A stretch of 64,000 nucleotides of DNA, from NCBI GenBank assembly GCA_017454355.1, contig JAFTDD010000058.1, positions 1 to 64,000 of the forward strand, read 5' to 3'. The translations under genes were made by a program, and so were the position numbers. Source of the DNA: Muribaculaceae bacterium (GTDB lineage: Bacteria > Bacteroidota > Bacteroidia > Bacteroidales > Muribaculaceae). The notes below the pieces were generated by a model, which was not told where the DNA came from, ran no database searches, and worked only from the letters and a program-made list of their open reading frames with translations. This document shows, piece after piece, positions 32,153 to 42,600 of this stretch (positions are counted from its first letter, which is position 1; every line of letters begins with the position of its first letter).

Positions 32153-32260
32153 CATTCTTTCCGTTTCCTGACACAAATTCCCATTAATTGCCATTAATGT
32201 ATCTTCGCATATAGTTAATGGGAATTAATGGGAATTAATGTTTAGTCAGTTCGAGTCATT

Positions 32261-33373
32261 ATGAGAAAACACTTGTTGACGATGATGCTTGCGGCTCTCG
32301 CAGTGGCGGCGGTCGCCCAGGACTTCACCAACCGCGATACGTTGCGCTATGAGGACCTGACAAAGTTCCGTGTCATCAATGCCGCCGTCGAGCGGCCCTT
32401 GGCGAGTCGACTGCCGGCCGAGATGAAAGGCGAGGTGCGCGACGACGTGTGGTATCTGGCCGGCTGCAGCGCGGGAGTGGGCATTTGTTTCTCGACCGAC
32501 TCGCGCTCCATTGCCATGCGCTACAACGTCAAGCGCGACTTCCACATGCCCCACATGGCCGACACCGGCATCAAGGGGGTGGATATGTACATCTTTGACG
32601 ACGACGACAACGCGTGGCACTTCCTCAACTGCAACCGCCCCACCAAAGACTCGGTGCAGGTGAAGACCTTTGTCGACCGCCTGGATGGCAAGATGCACCA
32701 CTATATGGCCTATATGCCGCTCTACGACGGCATCAACTGGATTGAGATTGGTGTCGACAGCACGGCCGTACTCTCGCAGCCGCTCGTCAATAGTCCGCGC
32801 CGTGAACGTGGCAAAATCGTCTTTTACGGCACGAGCATCTTGCAGGGTGGCTGCGCAACACGGCCGGGTATGGTAGCGACCAGCATTATCCAGCGTGAAC
32901 TTGACAGGGAGTGTGTCAACTTGGGCTTCAGCGGACATTGCCGCATGGATAGTTGCATGGCGCGCATGATGGCCGCAATACCAGATGTGGCCGCCTACGT
33001 CATCGATCCGGTGCCTAACTGCACCAAACTGATGTGCGACACGGTGACATACGGCTTTATCAACTACCTGCGCACGATGCGCCCCGAGGTGCCCATCGTC
33101 ATGGTGGAAGGGCCGATGTACTCCTACGCCAAGTATAGTTCATACTACTCAGCATATCTGCCGGAGAAAAACGCCGAGTTCCGCAAAAACTATGAGCGTC
33201 TCAAGGCCGATAACCCAAAAAACCTGTATTATATCGACTGCGACGGCCTCTATGGCCCCGATGCCGAGGGAACGGTGGACGGCATCCACTTCACCGACAT
33301 CGGTTTCCAGTATTATGCCCGCAAAGTCGGCGGAGTGTTACAGGCAATCTTAGACAAGAGAACAAGAGAATAA
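32261..33373 (+). CDS. Secreted SGNH/GDSL hydrolase
   Basis: 370 residues with a signal peptide (to about residue 20). An N-terminal beta-sandwich domain (about 20-180) is followed by an SGNH domain: block I GTSILQGG with Ser192, block II LGFSGHCRM, block III-like IDPVPNC, and DGIHFTD with Asp340/His343. Probably a periplasmic esterase acting on acylated sugars. The C-terminal KRTRE is encoded by a CAAGAGAACAAGAG repeat. Confidence 0.87.
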   Translation: MRKHLLTMMLAALAVAAVAQDFTNRDTLRYEDLTKFRVINAAVERPLASRLPAEMKGEVRDDVWYLAGCSAGVGICFSTDSRSIAMRYNVKRDFHMPHMADTGIKGVDMYIFDDDDNAWHFLNCNRPTKDSVQVKTFVDRLDGKMHHYMAYMPLYDGINWIEIGVDSTAVLSQPLVNSPRRERGKIVFYGTSILQGGCATRPGMVATSIIQRELDRECVNLGFSGHCRMDSCMARMMAAIPDVAAYVIDPVPNCTKLMCDTVTYGFINYLRTMRPEVPIVMVEGPMYSYAKYSSYYSAYLPEKNAEFRKNYERLKADNPKNLYYIDCDGLYGPDAEGTVDGIHFTDIGFQYYARKVGGVLQAILDKRTRE

Positions 33374-33377
33374 TAGA

Positions 33378-33510
33378 TTTTGAGGACCCTCTCGTCTATT
33401 CCCGTCTATTTCCGTCTATTTCCATCTTTTTTTTACGTGAAAGATTAACGTGAATTTATGAGAGACATGCCGAAAAAATAATAGACGTAAATAGACGAGA
33501 GATTGATGAG
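33378..33510. repeat. Inverted CTCTCGTCTATT / AATAGACGAGAG repeat
   Basis: Several CGTCTATT units (33389-33425) face AATAGACG units (33480-33500) across the spacer. No gene is seen in this 160-bp gap. Confidence 0.5.
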
Positions 33511-33534
33511 TTGTGGAATTGAGAAGGACATGAT

Positions 33535-34161
33535 ATGCGACGCGGAGCGGCATACATAGATGAACTTATCGCCCAGGGCGAACATGTGACGCAAGACTTC
33601 AAGTATCAAATTACTGATGCCCGAAAGATTGCGCGCTCGGTGGCGGCATTCGCCAATCATGCCGGCGGGCGCCTGCTAGTGGGCGTGAAGGACAACGGTA
33701 CGGTGGCCGGAGTGAGCGGCGACGAGGAGGTGTACATGATTGAGGAGGCCGCGCAGGTCTACTGTCGACCCGCGCAGCACGTCGACTTTGTGTCCCACAA
33801 CGTCCACGGCAGGGTAGTGGTGGAGGCCATCATCGGCATCGCCGCCAACGGGCCCGTCATGGCTCCTGACGAGCACGGCAACTATGTTGCCTACTATCGC
33901 GTGGCCGACGAGAACGTCGTGGCCAGCCGTGTACACGAGCGCGTGATGGCGCTGCGCGAGCCGGTGACAATCACCATCGGCGCCCCGGAGCGGCACCTGC
34001 TCGACTATCTGTCGACCCACGGTGCAGTCACCCTCAACGGCGTGGCTCGCCTGGCTCACGTCAGCCGCGCCGCGGCCGACGATATGGTGGTGGCGCTCTG
34101 CGAGATGGGCGTCGTCGCCCTCGACTACCACGACGGCGACTGCGTGGTGCGAAGCGTTTAG
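33535..34161 (+). CDS. AlbA_2/Schlafen-like ATP-binding domain protein with winged helix
   Basis: 208 residues. N-terminal AlbA_2 domain: EHVTQDFKYQ, ARSVAAFANHAGGRLLVGVKDNG and GVSGDEE are characteristic of the divergent AAA-4/Schlafen domain. C-terminal residues 150-208 resemble a winged helix (LDYLSTHGAVTLNGVARLA). Smaller than most AlbA_2 proteins. A transcriptional or nucleic-acid-linked role is inferred only. GC-rich, unlike the next gene. Confidence 0.82.
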   Translation: MRRGAAYIDELIAQGEHVTQDFKYQITDARKIARSVAAFANHAGGRLLVGVKDNGTVAGVSGDEEVYMIEEAAQVYCRPAQHVDFVSHNVHGRVVVEAIIGIAANGPVMAPDEHGNYVAYYRVADENVVASRVHERVMALREPVTITIGAPERHLLDYLSTHGAVTLNGVARLAHVSRAAADDMVVALCEMGVVALDYHDGDCVVRSV

Positions 34162-34200
34162 ACCGAGAAACAAACAACGAAAAAACAATGACGATGCAAA

Positions 34201-34713
34201 ATGGGAAAAGAGAAATCCATTCAAGAAATAAATCTGCTTAATGATGCTCGCAAAATCATTGACAACGCCAGGATAAACGCGATTAGGAGTGTTGATTTTA
34301 GCCGGGTTCAAATGTATTGGCAATTAGGCCGTAGAATCGTTGAAGAAGAGCAAGGTGGTGAACAGAAAGCAAAGTATGGCATATACCTATTGCGTAAATT
34401 AGCGGAAGAATTGGTCAAAGAATATGGTAGCGGATTCGGTGTGCGTCAATTAGAGCAAAGTCGACAATTTTATTTGACTTATCCGATTGCGAACACGCTG
34501 CGTTCGCAATTGAATTGGAGTCAATATCGCAGGTTGATACAGATTGAGGATCGAGACAAAAGAGAGTATTATGAATTGGAAGCGGTTAACAATGGATGGA
34601 CAGCCCGCGAAACAGAGCGCCAGATTAATTCAATGTTATATGAGCGGCTCTTGTTGAGGTTAGACGTTTGGTTGATGATAATGATGAACGATGAGTATAA
34701 TATCGCACTATAA
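34201..34713 (+). pseudogene. Truncated YhcG/DUF1016-type nuclease (N-terminal domain only)
   Basis: 170 residues. The DUF1016 N-terminal domain is clear: ARKIIDNARINAIRSVDFSRV, MYWQLGRRIVEEEQ, LAEELVKEYGSGFG, RQLEQSRQFYL and RQINSMLYERLLL. Full-length relatives carry a C-terminal PD-(D/E)XK nuclease domain (about 330-370 residues total); here the frame ends shortly after the linker. Base composition is AT-rich against GC-rich neighbours, suggesting transfer then decay. It could still act as a small binding protein. Confidence 0.75.
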
Positions 34714-34738
34714 TTTAATTATCAATATTTTCACGTTT

Positions 34739-35947
34739 ATGAAACAGTATTTGAGAATGGCGGCGATTGCGATTGCCGCAGCGGTGACCCTCAGTGCGGG
34801 CGCCGACGACAAGGTGGTGAACCCCGATAGCACGGGCTTTAAGTTCACCGATGTGAAGGTGATCAAGACCACACCGGTCAAGGACCAGAACAAGAGCGGC
34901 ACGTGCTGGTGCTACTCCACCAACACGTTCTTCGAGAGCGAAATCCTGCGCAAGACGGGTAAGGAAGTCCACCTGAGCGAGGGCTTTGTGGTGCATCACT
35001 GCTACCTCGACAAAGCGGTGAAGTACGTCCGTATGGATGGCGAAATCAATTTTGCCGAGGGCGGCGCTGCCCACGACGTGCCCTACGTTTGGCGCACCTA
35101 CGGTATGGTGCCCAATGAGGTATATACCGGTATGACTTACGGCGACAAGAAGTTCGACACCAGCGAACTCACCGCCAACCTGCAAGGCTACGTGAGCGTC
35201 GTCAACCAGCGTAAACTCAAGAAACTCACTCCGGCCTGGATTGACGGCCTCAAAGGCATCCTCGACGGCTATATGGGTAAACTGCCCGAGACCTTCCAGT
35301 GGGAGGGCAAGACCTACACTCCGCAGTCCTACGCCGCCTCGCTGCCCATTAACCTCGATGACTATGTGTCAATCACCTCGTTCACCCACCACCCGTTCTA
35401 CCACCCGTTCATCCTCGAGGTGGCCGACAACTGGATGTGGGAGTCGATGATCAACGTGCCCATCGACGAGATGATTGAGATTGTGGACTACGCTCTCGAC
35501 CACGGTTACACCATAGCCTGGGGTGCCGACGTGAGCGAGCCGGGCTTCAAGTGGCGCAAGGGTTACGCCGTGCTGCCTGTTGACAAGGACGTGCCCGACG
35601 CCGCCGGCACCGACATGGCACGCTGGGCCAAACTCAGCGACAAAGACCGCGAGGAAGAGAAGTGGGACATCAAGGGTCCGGTGGAGGAGCAGTGGGTGAC
35701 GCAGGAAGAGCGTCAGGCAATGTTCGACAACAAGGAGACCACCGACGACCACGGCATGGTCATCATGGGTAAGGCTGTGGACCAGAACGGCAACGAGTAC
35801 TACAAGGTGCAGAACAGCTGGGACACCAACCAACTCTACGACGGCTTCTTCTACGTGAGCAAAGCCTTCTTCCGCGCCAAGACGATGGACATCTACCTCC
35901 ACAAGGACGGTGTCCCCGCCACCATCGCCCGCAAACTGAAAGGTTGA
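34739..35947 (+). CDS. Exported C1B-type cysteine peptidase (bleomycin hydrolase/PepC-like)
   Basis: 402 residues from ATG 34739 (MKQYLRMAAIAIAAAV), giving a signal peptide that cytosolic PepC lacks. Papain-like catalytic residues: Gln50 and Cys56 in QNKSGTCWCYS, His338 in DDHGMVIMG, Asn359 in VQNSWD. The large mid domain (about 90-330) matches C1B aminopeptidases. Probably periplasmic peptide trimming. The upstream AT-rich region carries no clear promoter. Confidence 0.9.
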   Translation: MKQYLRMAAIAIAAAVTLSAGADDKVVNPDSTGFKFTDVKVIKTTPVKDQNKSGTCWCYSTNTFFESEILRKTGKEVHLSEGFVVHHCYLDKAVKYVRMDGEINFAEGGAAHDVPYVWRTYGMVPNEVYTGMTYGDKKFDTSELTANLQGYVSVVNQRKLKKLTPAWIDGLKGILDGYMGKLPETFQWEGKTYTPQSYAASLPINLDDYVSITSFTHHPFYHPFILEVADNWMWESMINVPIDEMIEIVDYALDHGYTIAWGADVSEPGFKWRKGYAVLPVDKDVPDAAGTDMARWAKLSDKDREEEKWDIKGPVEEQWVTQEERQAMFDNKETTDDHGMVIMGKAVDQNGNEYYKVQNSWDTNQLYDGFFYVSKAFFRAKTMDIYLHKDGVPATIARKLKG

Positions 35948-35980
35948 CCGTTGACTGTTGACCGTTGGCCGTTGACTGAA

Positions 35981-36057
35981 AAACCGCTAATTACGCGAAT
36001 TCAGCTAATTATTTCTTTCGGTAGGATAATTAGCCAAATTCGCGTAATTCGCGGTTT
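35981..36057. repeat. Long inverted repeat AAACCGCTAATTACGCGAAT...
   Basis: AAACCGC-AATTACGCGAATT and its near-complement ending GCGGTTT face each other around CTTTCGGTAGG. It lies beyond the C1B peptidase gene together with ACCGTTGACTGTTG direct repeats (35946-35979). A CCCTCCTAAAGGAGGG palindrome follows at 36115-36130. The remainder of 36131-36438 is AT-rich without genes; TATTTTTG at 36320-36327 may be a -7 box. Confidence 0.65.
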
Positions 36058-36438
36058 ATAATAATTCGGCCACGTTGCCGCGTGGGAGATCCTCCAAAAT
36101 CTTTTGCCCCCCACCCCTCCTAAAGGAGGGAAGTTTTGCCTTGTAGAGCCTCGCCTAATTAGCCTAAATTCTGCAACTCGATATTTCCACTCGAAAATTC
36201 TCGAAGATTTTAGTGAGTATATTCATAGTTGCGATTTTAAAATCAGTAAAAGCCTATGGATTATAGTATCATATATGGTTAATTAATGTTAAACTGAGGG
36301 AGGCAAGAGAAAAATAATGTATTTTTGCAAAAGAATTATAGAGTCACATTTTGTGGGTGTTTTGGGTTCTGCCGCTTGTGTGACGATTGTAGTAATAGAA
36401 CCCTTACTTACTACTCACTGTTAAAACCATTTCGAACT

Positions 36439-37473
36439 ATGGAAAGCAAAAATCGTTTACTTTTGTTGGCGTTGTTGTCGCTCCTTGGGGTGACGGCATG
36501 GGCGGCGTCGTTCACATCGATAACGCTGAGAATTGATGCGGGCGGCAGCATGATGTCAATCCCGTTGCCGGCGACCGGCTTCTCGACGGTTGACATGTCG
36601 GGGACGGCGATGCCGTCGGTTGTGCTGGACGGGTACTCGGCTGTCACGTCCGGAACGGTGCAGAATGTATACCTTTATGGAGCGCTCTATCAAGAGGGCA
36701 CTTCTCCCAACGAGTGGCATCAGGTGCCGTCAATGCCCAGCGGCGACAACACGTGGTCTATCAGTGGCCTTGATATTGACTTCGTGCAAGAGATGTCGCC
36801 GGGTAAAGTGTATTATATCGAGGCGTATTTTGAGGGTGTCACCGACAAGGGGGAGAAGTTTTATTATAACAACGGCGGTTCGAACTATAAGGTGAAGGTG
36901 CTTGCCGGAGGCGAGAGCGAGCCGTTGCGGTTTCTTGACGGAAACACGGCGAGCGTGATGTTGAATGTGGACGGATCGACGCGTGAATACACATTTAGCG
37001 GAAACGGATCTCGCAACCCGTCTGATCAGGTGGGCCAACTCAGTAAATTGTCAATCGAGGGCTTTGAGGTTGAGTTTATGCGCCAAAGTGGCCTTGAGAT
37101 CAGCAGTGTGTCGTTACAGTATAAAGTGTACGGCGAGGGAGAAGACGGATCTTGGAACGGCTTGGAGGCATCGAGCCAGCAGGACGTGGGCGGCGACAAG
37201 TTGCACAAGAGTTTCTACTCTTACGGCATAGGCCAGTCGATAGACGTGTCGATGCTGGATAAGGGGCGGACGTATGTTCTCGAGTTGATGTTCCAGGTGG
37301 TGACCGGTGGAGGCAAATACTATTTCTTTGGTCGCGGCAGCGATGCTATGCGGTTTAAGTTCAGTGTCGCCGACGATGAGGATCCGATGAAAAAGAAATT
37401 TGACCTGAACGAGGATGGTGGCGTTGACGTGGGCGATGTCAATCTCCTCCTCGAATACATTCTCAACCACTGA
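36439..37473 (+). CDS. Secreted protein with C-terminal dockerin-like segment
   Basis: 344 residues from ATG 36439. Signal peptide to about residue 21 (AWA). The mature part has two related beta-rich halves, each beginning with a strand such as VQNVYLYGALYQEG or VSLQYKVYGEGEDG, followed by WNGLEASSQQDVGG. The last 25 residues, FDLNEDGGVDVGDVNLLLEY, form one dockerin-type Ca-binding half (D-N-D-G-x-D-x-x-D). Often called a type I dockerin/EF-hand repeat in Bacteroidetes secretory proteins. Ligand unknown. Confidence 0.78.
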   Translation: MESKNRLLLLALLSLLGVTAWAASFTSITLRIDAGGSMMSIPLPATGFSTVDMSGTAMPSVVLDGYSAVTSGTVQNVYLYGALYQEGTSPNEWHQVPSMPSGDNTWSISGLDIDFVQEMSPGKVYYIEAYFEGVTDKGEKFYYNNGGSNYKVKVLAGGESEPLRFLDGNTASVMLNVDGSTREYTFSGNGSRNPSDQVGQLSKLSIEGFEVEFMRQSGLEISSVSLQYKVYGEGEDGSWNGLEASSQQDVGGDKLHKSFYSYGIGQSIDVSMLDKGRTYVLELMFQVVTGGGKYYFFGRGSDAMRFKFSVADDEDPMKKKFDLNEDGGVDVGDVNLLLEYILNH

Positions 37474-37518
37474 CGCGCCGCATGGCGTAAAGCAAACCAA
37501 CTGCTGCCATATAACTAC

Positions 37519-37552
37519 AAAGCCGAGCCCTGAGAGCCCGGCTTTGTTTTTT
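37519..37552 (+). terminator. Rho-independent terminator after dockerin protein gene
   Basis: AAAGCCG (37519-37525) pairs with CGGCTTT (37539-37545), with further inner GC pairing, then GTTTTTT. Confidence 0.85.
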
Positions 37553-37609
37553 CAACTACGCAAGACGGCCGTTTTTGTACGGATAGGATTGGCATATTGA
37601 CATTTATCA

Positions 37610-37655
37610 GCCCGGAGGGCGTTATTTATATAACCCCCGAGCGTATGCTCGGGGG
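37610..37655. repeat. CCCCCGAGC-GTAT-GCTCGGGGG palindrome
   Basis: Perfect 9-bp stem 37634-37642/37647-37655, preceded by CAGCCCGGAGGGCG and TATATAAC. It lies in the 370-bp gene-free spacer ahead of the hydrolase gene, which also holds an AATAATTTCATGGATAATTC motif (related to 12437-12522). A TATCTTTG at 37787-37794 is a probable -7 box for the next gene. Confidence 0.6.
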
Positions 37656-37843
37656 TGGCGTTCTCGGTGCCATCCTCAATAATATTTCATGGATAATTCA
37701 TGATAATTCGTGTTAAAATAATCATGGGATTTCAGGAATTTCAGCGATTTCGGTGGTGTGGAGCGGTGTAATTCCAAAATATTTATTATCTTTGCAGCTT
37801 GATATTGAGCAATCCGAAAATCATCAACCAATAAACAATTCCT

Positions 37844-39592
37844 ATGTTCATCAACAGACTGCAACCGGTGCTTGCCGTGGTGGCCGCCATACTGACGCTG
37901 GCGGCCCAGGCATCGTCCATCACCGACATTCCGCGGACGATAGACTACCGCGACGCCCACATCTCCGATGTCGGCATGGTGGCGACCGATGTCTATCAGT
38001 GGGAGGTCCCAGACCAGGTGTCGGGCAAGGTGGACACCGTGTACACCTCCGATCAATACATCCTCTGGGAGAGCGCCGGCGACATCGACCGGCAGGCCGA
38101 GGCGATCCGCGCCAGGGGCGTGGACCGCGGCATGAGGCGCGCCGTGACCCCCGGCGCGCGCGATGGCTCGCTCAAGGACGGGTGGCTGTGCACCTACAGC
38201 TACAGGGTGTTCAAGTACGACTACCCGTCGGTCGACGCCGACGGCAACGCCGTCCAGCTCTCGGCCATTGCTGCCTGCCCCACCAAATACGAGGGCAAGG
38301 AGGTGAGGGACGTGGTCATCGGCACGCACATCACCATCACCGCCAACCGCGAGTGTCCGTCCAACACGACCAAGGGCTTTGACACGCAGGACTGGGGCGT
38401 GCTCATGTCGCTGGCCGCCGGCCCCAAGATCAAGCTGGGGTGGAAGAGCAATCTCTTCTTCGCGGGGTTCTCCCTGACGCCGATCGGGGCTGCGGTCACC
38501 AACAAGCTGTGGGGCGGCCTGCTCATCGCCACCGAGCTGGCGTCGTCCGAGCCGAGCAACAACTACAACCTCGTCATCCTGCCCGACTACGAGGGGTACG
38601 GCCTCACCTCGTCGCGCGCCCACCCCTACCTGTATCAGGAGCTGACGGCGAGGCAGGTGATCGACGCCACGCGCTACGGCATCGAGCTATACAAGCACGA
38701 CTCGGCGACAAGCCCGTTCCGCCACCCGATACGCAGCGACTTCCGCACCATCAGCTGCGGCTACTCGCAGGGCGGCTCGGTGGCGCTGGCCACCCACCGC
38801 TTCATCGAGCAGAACGACCTCGTCGAAGAGCTGCACTTCGTGGGCTCGCTCTGCGGCGACGGCCCCTACGACCCCATGGCCACGCTCATGTTCTACATGG
38901 AGCAGGACCTGGCCGGCAAACCGATGAAGATGCCCGTCGTGCTGCCGCTCATCGTCAAGGGTATGCTCGACAGCAACCCCGACATGAGGGCGCACAAGGC
39001 GACCGACTACTTCACAGATGACTTCCTCGACACCGGCATCATGGACTGGCTGGCCGAGAAAGAGCTGAACACGGACGAGATCGCCGACAAATGGAAGACG
39101 ATGGGACAGTCCGGCCAGACAAGCGTGTTCGACTCCAACGGCAACGCGATGATGCACGACATCATGAACGCCGAGTGCTACAACTACTTCAAGGAGGTGT
39201 ACCTCGCCAACAAGAACAACTACAAGACTGCCGGCGTGCCGCTGCCGTCGCGCCGCGGGACAATTGAAGACCTGCACTGCGCCCTGGCCAGCAACGACTT
39301 GACGGAGGGGTGGACACCGCAGCACGCCATCCTGCTCTTCCACTCCAACAGCGACAACGTGGTGCCCTACGCCAACGCCGAGCGCGCCGTGGCGAAGCTC
39401 GGCAAGTGGGCGGTGCTGCACAAGTCCACCCTGGGCCACGACCACATTGACTCGGGAACCGACTTCTTCCAGTCGGACAGCTACTTCGAGCTTGCGATGA
39501 AGCTCGACATCCGCACCTTCATCGCCAAGCACACTCTGTGCGAGCTGCCGTGGAACGGACAGACAACCAGCAGCATCCCCACCAAATGGTAA
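37844..39592 (+). CDS. Secreted alpha/beta hydrolase
   Basis: 582 residues with signal peptide to about residue 23. Nucleophile elbow GYSQGGS (Ser308), acid NSDNVVP near residue 506, His in TLGHDHIDSG near residue 535. The layout resembles secretory lipase/peptidase-type hydrolases (LIP, S9-like core, large cap). Substrate unknown. Extremely GC-rich codons, as in the two genes that follow, unlike genes on either side. Confidence 0.8.
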   Translation: MFINRLQPVLAVVAAILTLAAQASSITDIPRTIDYRDAHISDVGMVATDVYQWEVPDQVSGKVDTVYTSDQYILWESAGDIDRQAEAIRARGVDRGMRRAVTPGARDGSLKDGWLCTYSYRVFKYDYPSVDADGNAVQLSAIAACPTKYEGKEVRDVVIGTHITITANRECPSNTTKGFDTQDWGVLMSLAAGPKIKLGWKSNLFFAGFSLTPIGAAVTNKLWGGLLIATELASSEPSNNYNLVILPDYEGYGLTSSRAHPYLYQELTARQVIDATRYGIELYKHDSATSPFRHPIRSDFRTISCGYSQGGSVALATHRFIEQNDLVEELHFVGSLCGDGPYDPMATLMFYMEQDLAGKPMKMPVVLPLIVKGMLDSNPDMRAHKATDYFTDDFLDTGIMDWLAEKELNTDEIADKWKTMGQSGQTSVFDSNGNAMMHDIMNAECYNYFKEVYLANKNNYKTAGVPLPSRRGTIEDLHCALASNDLTEGWTPQHAILLFHSNSDNVVPYANAERAVAKLGKWAVLHKSTLGHDHIDSGTDFFQSDSYFELAMKLDIRTFIAKHTLCELPWNGQTTSSIPTKW

Positions 39593-39615
39593 TCACAATT
39601 CAACCGCAAGAGACA

Positions 39616-42600
39616 ATGAAAAAGCTTTTCGTCATCATATTGGCCGCGCTGCTCTCCGGCCTGACCGCCGCGCGCGCCCAGCTGCTCACCGGCAGCATCG
39701 CGGTGAACGGCGAGTCTGTTGCCGCCCAGTTCACCAAGCTCAGCGACAGCACCGTGAGCCTCGGCAGCGGCCGCAACGCCTGCATCCCGCAGTTCACACA
39801 GGGCTTCGTCACCATTCCCGGCGAGGTGACCATCGACGGCACGACCTACACGGTCGTCGAGGTGAACGATGTCGCCTTCCGCCTGTGCAACGGCATCACC
39901 GGCGTTGAGATCCGCGAGAACGTCACGCGCGTAGGCAAGTTCGCCTTCGTCGGGTGTGAGAAGCTCGCCGAGGTCATCCTGCCGGCCAGCCTCCAGAGCA
40001 TCGGCTCGGGAGCGTTCATCAACACCGTCAGCCGCCAGAGCGAGTCGTCGGTCACGTGCCTGGGCACCACGCCGCCGCGATGGGAGTACAACGACGTGTT
40101 CGCCTTCCACGACAAGGGCATCTCGCAGCCCGAGCCGGTCATCCTGCCCGCGACGGTCAACCTGTTTGTTCCCGACGGATGCCAGGAGACCTACAGGGAA
40201 GCCAACTACACCGACACGTCGCTGGGCTGGACCACGCCCGACGGGTGGGGCTCGTTCGCCGTGCTGAGCGCCGGCATCAGCGTGATGCACATCTACGCTC
40301 CCCGTGACCTGGAGATTGTCCGCCAGATCGTCAACCATGGAGGCAAATACAACTTCTACAAGGCCATCCACCTCGAGAAGGACATCGACATGAGCGGCTA
40401 CACGTGGGACTGGGGCATCGGCGACAACGAGGAGCACCCGTTCACCGGCAACTTCTACGGCAACGGCCACACCATCAGCAACCTCACGGTAATCAACAAG
40501 AGCGAGCAGACCGCCAGCTACGACTACGACGGTCCGGCCGGCCTGTTCTCCTACTTCGGCGGCAACATCGTCGATAACGTCATCTTGAGGGACTGCACAT
40601 TCGCGGGGCGCGACGGCGTCGGAGCGTTTGCCGGCATTTCCGGCAGCAGCACCTTCAGCACCGTCTGGGTCGAGAACTGCACCTACAGGGTCTTCGACGG
40701 ATTCATCGGCGGCATCGTCGGGAAGGACATCTCCACAGGCGGAGCCAACCTCAACCACTGCGTGGTCAAGGACCTGAAGCGCTACAATTTTGACGGCTTC
40801 GCACCCTTGGGGTCGTCGTACCACGGCGGACTCGTGGGGATGTGCGCCGGTGCGTTCATCAAAAACTGCGCCGTCATCGGCAGCCTGAGGATCGCGCATG
40901 AAACCAACTCGAATCAGGTGTATCCGCTGGTCAACCCGTTCGTGGGCGAGTGCAACACGGGCGACGTGGTGCAGATCACCAGGAGCTATGCCACCGACGC
41001 GGATTTCAAGGGCTACACCCCCGCCGACAACATCGAGTACAGCAACGTCGTGCTCGAGGGCAACACCCCCGTGAGCATCAAGATGGCCCACAGCGGCCTG
41101 ACCGTCGATACCGAGATTGCCGGCAACTACTTCACCTCGCTGTTCATGATCCCCACTCTGGGACTTGACGACTGGGTGTTCCAGCAGGGCGAGTACCCGC
41201 TTCCCCTCTCCTTTGAGGACAGGATGCCCGTGACGGTCAATGTGGCAGAATATAGGCCGACGGTCCCCACGTCGCGCGTCAACGGCCTCTCGCCCGCCAG
41301 CGGCACTCCGTGGACGTGCTTCCTCGACCTGACCGACAACGGCTACCGCAGCAAGTCCTACTTGGCCGGCACGCTCTGGATTGACGACAACTTCCCCTAT
41401 GACAAGGAGCAGGTGAGCGCCGGGATGCCGAGTGCCTATCTGCCCATCGGCACCGCCACGATTGCCGCCGACGGCGGCGTGAGGTATGACCGCACGCTGG
41501 AGGTGACACCCACGGGCACCACCACCCACGTCATCACCCAGGTGCAGACCGACGATGATGGCAACCCGGTGCGCGACGAGGACGGCCACTACATCCCCGA
41601 GAGCGAGGTCACCCTCTATGAGACACCCTCCTACGCCGCCACGGGCCACACCGTCTTCCTGCCCTACCAGCTGGTGATCAACAACACGCTGCGGCTCTTC
41701 GCCCCCGCCACGGTCAGTGCCGACAACGGCGAGGCGGCCCTCAACATGGCTGAGCTTGACGACGACAACATCTATCCCTGGACACCTTACTATGCCGTCG
41801 TCACCGACGCCCCCGTCAGCCTCGGCACCGGCAACAGCGTGATCATCACCCCACGGCCCGCCAGCACCAGGATTGCCTTCGGCACCAGCAGCGGGTATGC
41901 CATGTACGGCACGACAAATCCGCAGACGGCCGACCAGATGGAGGGCCGCTTCGTGCTCGGCAGCGACGACACGTTCGTGCCCGCCACCGAGGCCCTGCCG
42001 GCATGGAGGGCCTACTTCTCGCTGCCGCGCGGCATCGACCGCATGACGGCGACGCGCGAGCTCAAGCTCGCCGACGGCAATGACAATGACGCGACGATCA
42101 ACGACTTTGACGGCTGCAAGGCGAATGTCACGCTGCAGGGACGCAAGTTCGTCAAGGACGGCACATGGTACACGCTGTGCCTGCCGTTTGACGTGGACTA
42201 TCTGACCGGGACGCCGCTCGATGACGCGACGATCTGCCACCTCGAGAGTTCCACCGTCGATGAGGACGACGGCTCGCTCTCGCTCAACTTCCTGTACGAC
42301 GGCAGCATCAAGGCCGGCAAACCGTACCTGATCAAATGGGAACCCGGCGAGACCGTCAGCGACCCGACCTTCATGGGCGTGACCATCGACGCCAACTCCT
42401 ACGAGATGGTGAGTGTCGGCAAGGTCAGCATGTTCGGCCTCTACTCGCCGCTGTATGTGCCCAAGGACGCCAATGTGCTCTACATGGGCGACAACAACAG
42501 GCTCTACTTCGCGCGTGACAACATCACCATCAACGCCTTCCGCGCCTGCCTCCACTACAACGGCAGCGGCAGCAGCGGCGCGTCGTCCGCGCCGAGCGCC

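Noticed and set aside
39481..42555. Minus-strand open frame of about 1024 codons
   Set aside because: It lies exactly opposite the BspA-like gene and its translation is low-complexity Val/Asp/Gly/His, as expected from the complement of GC-rich codons. It has no domain or signal.
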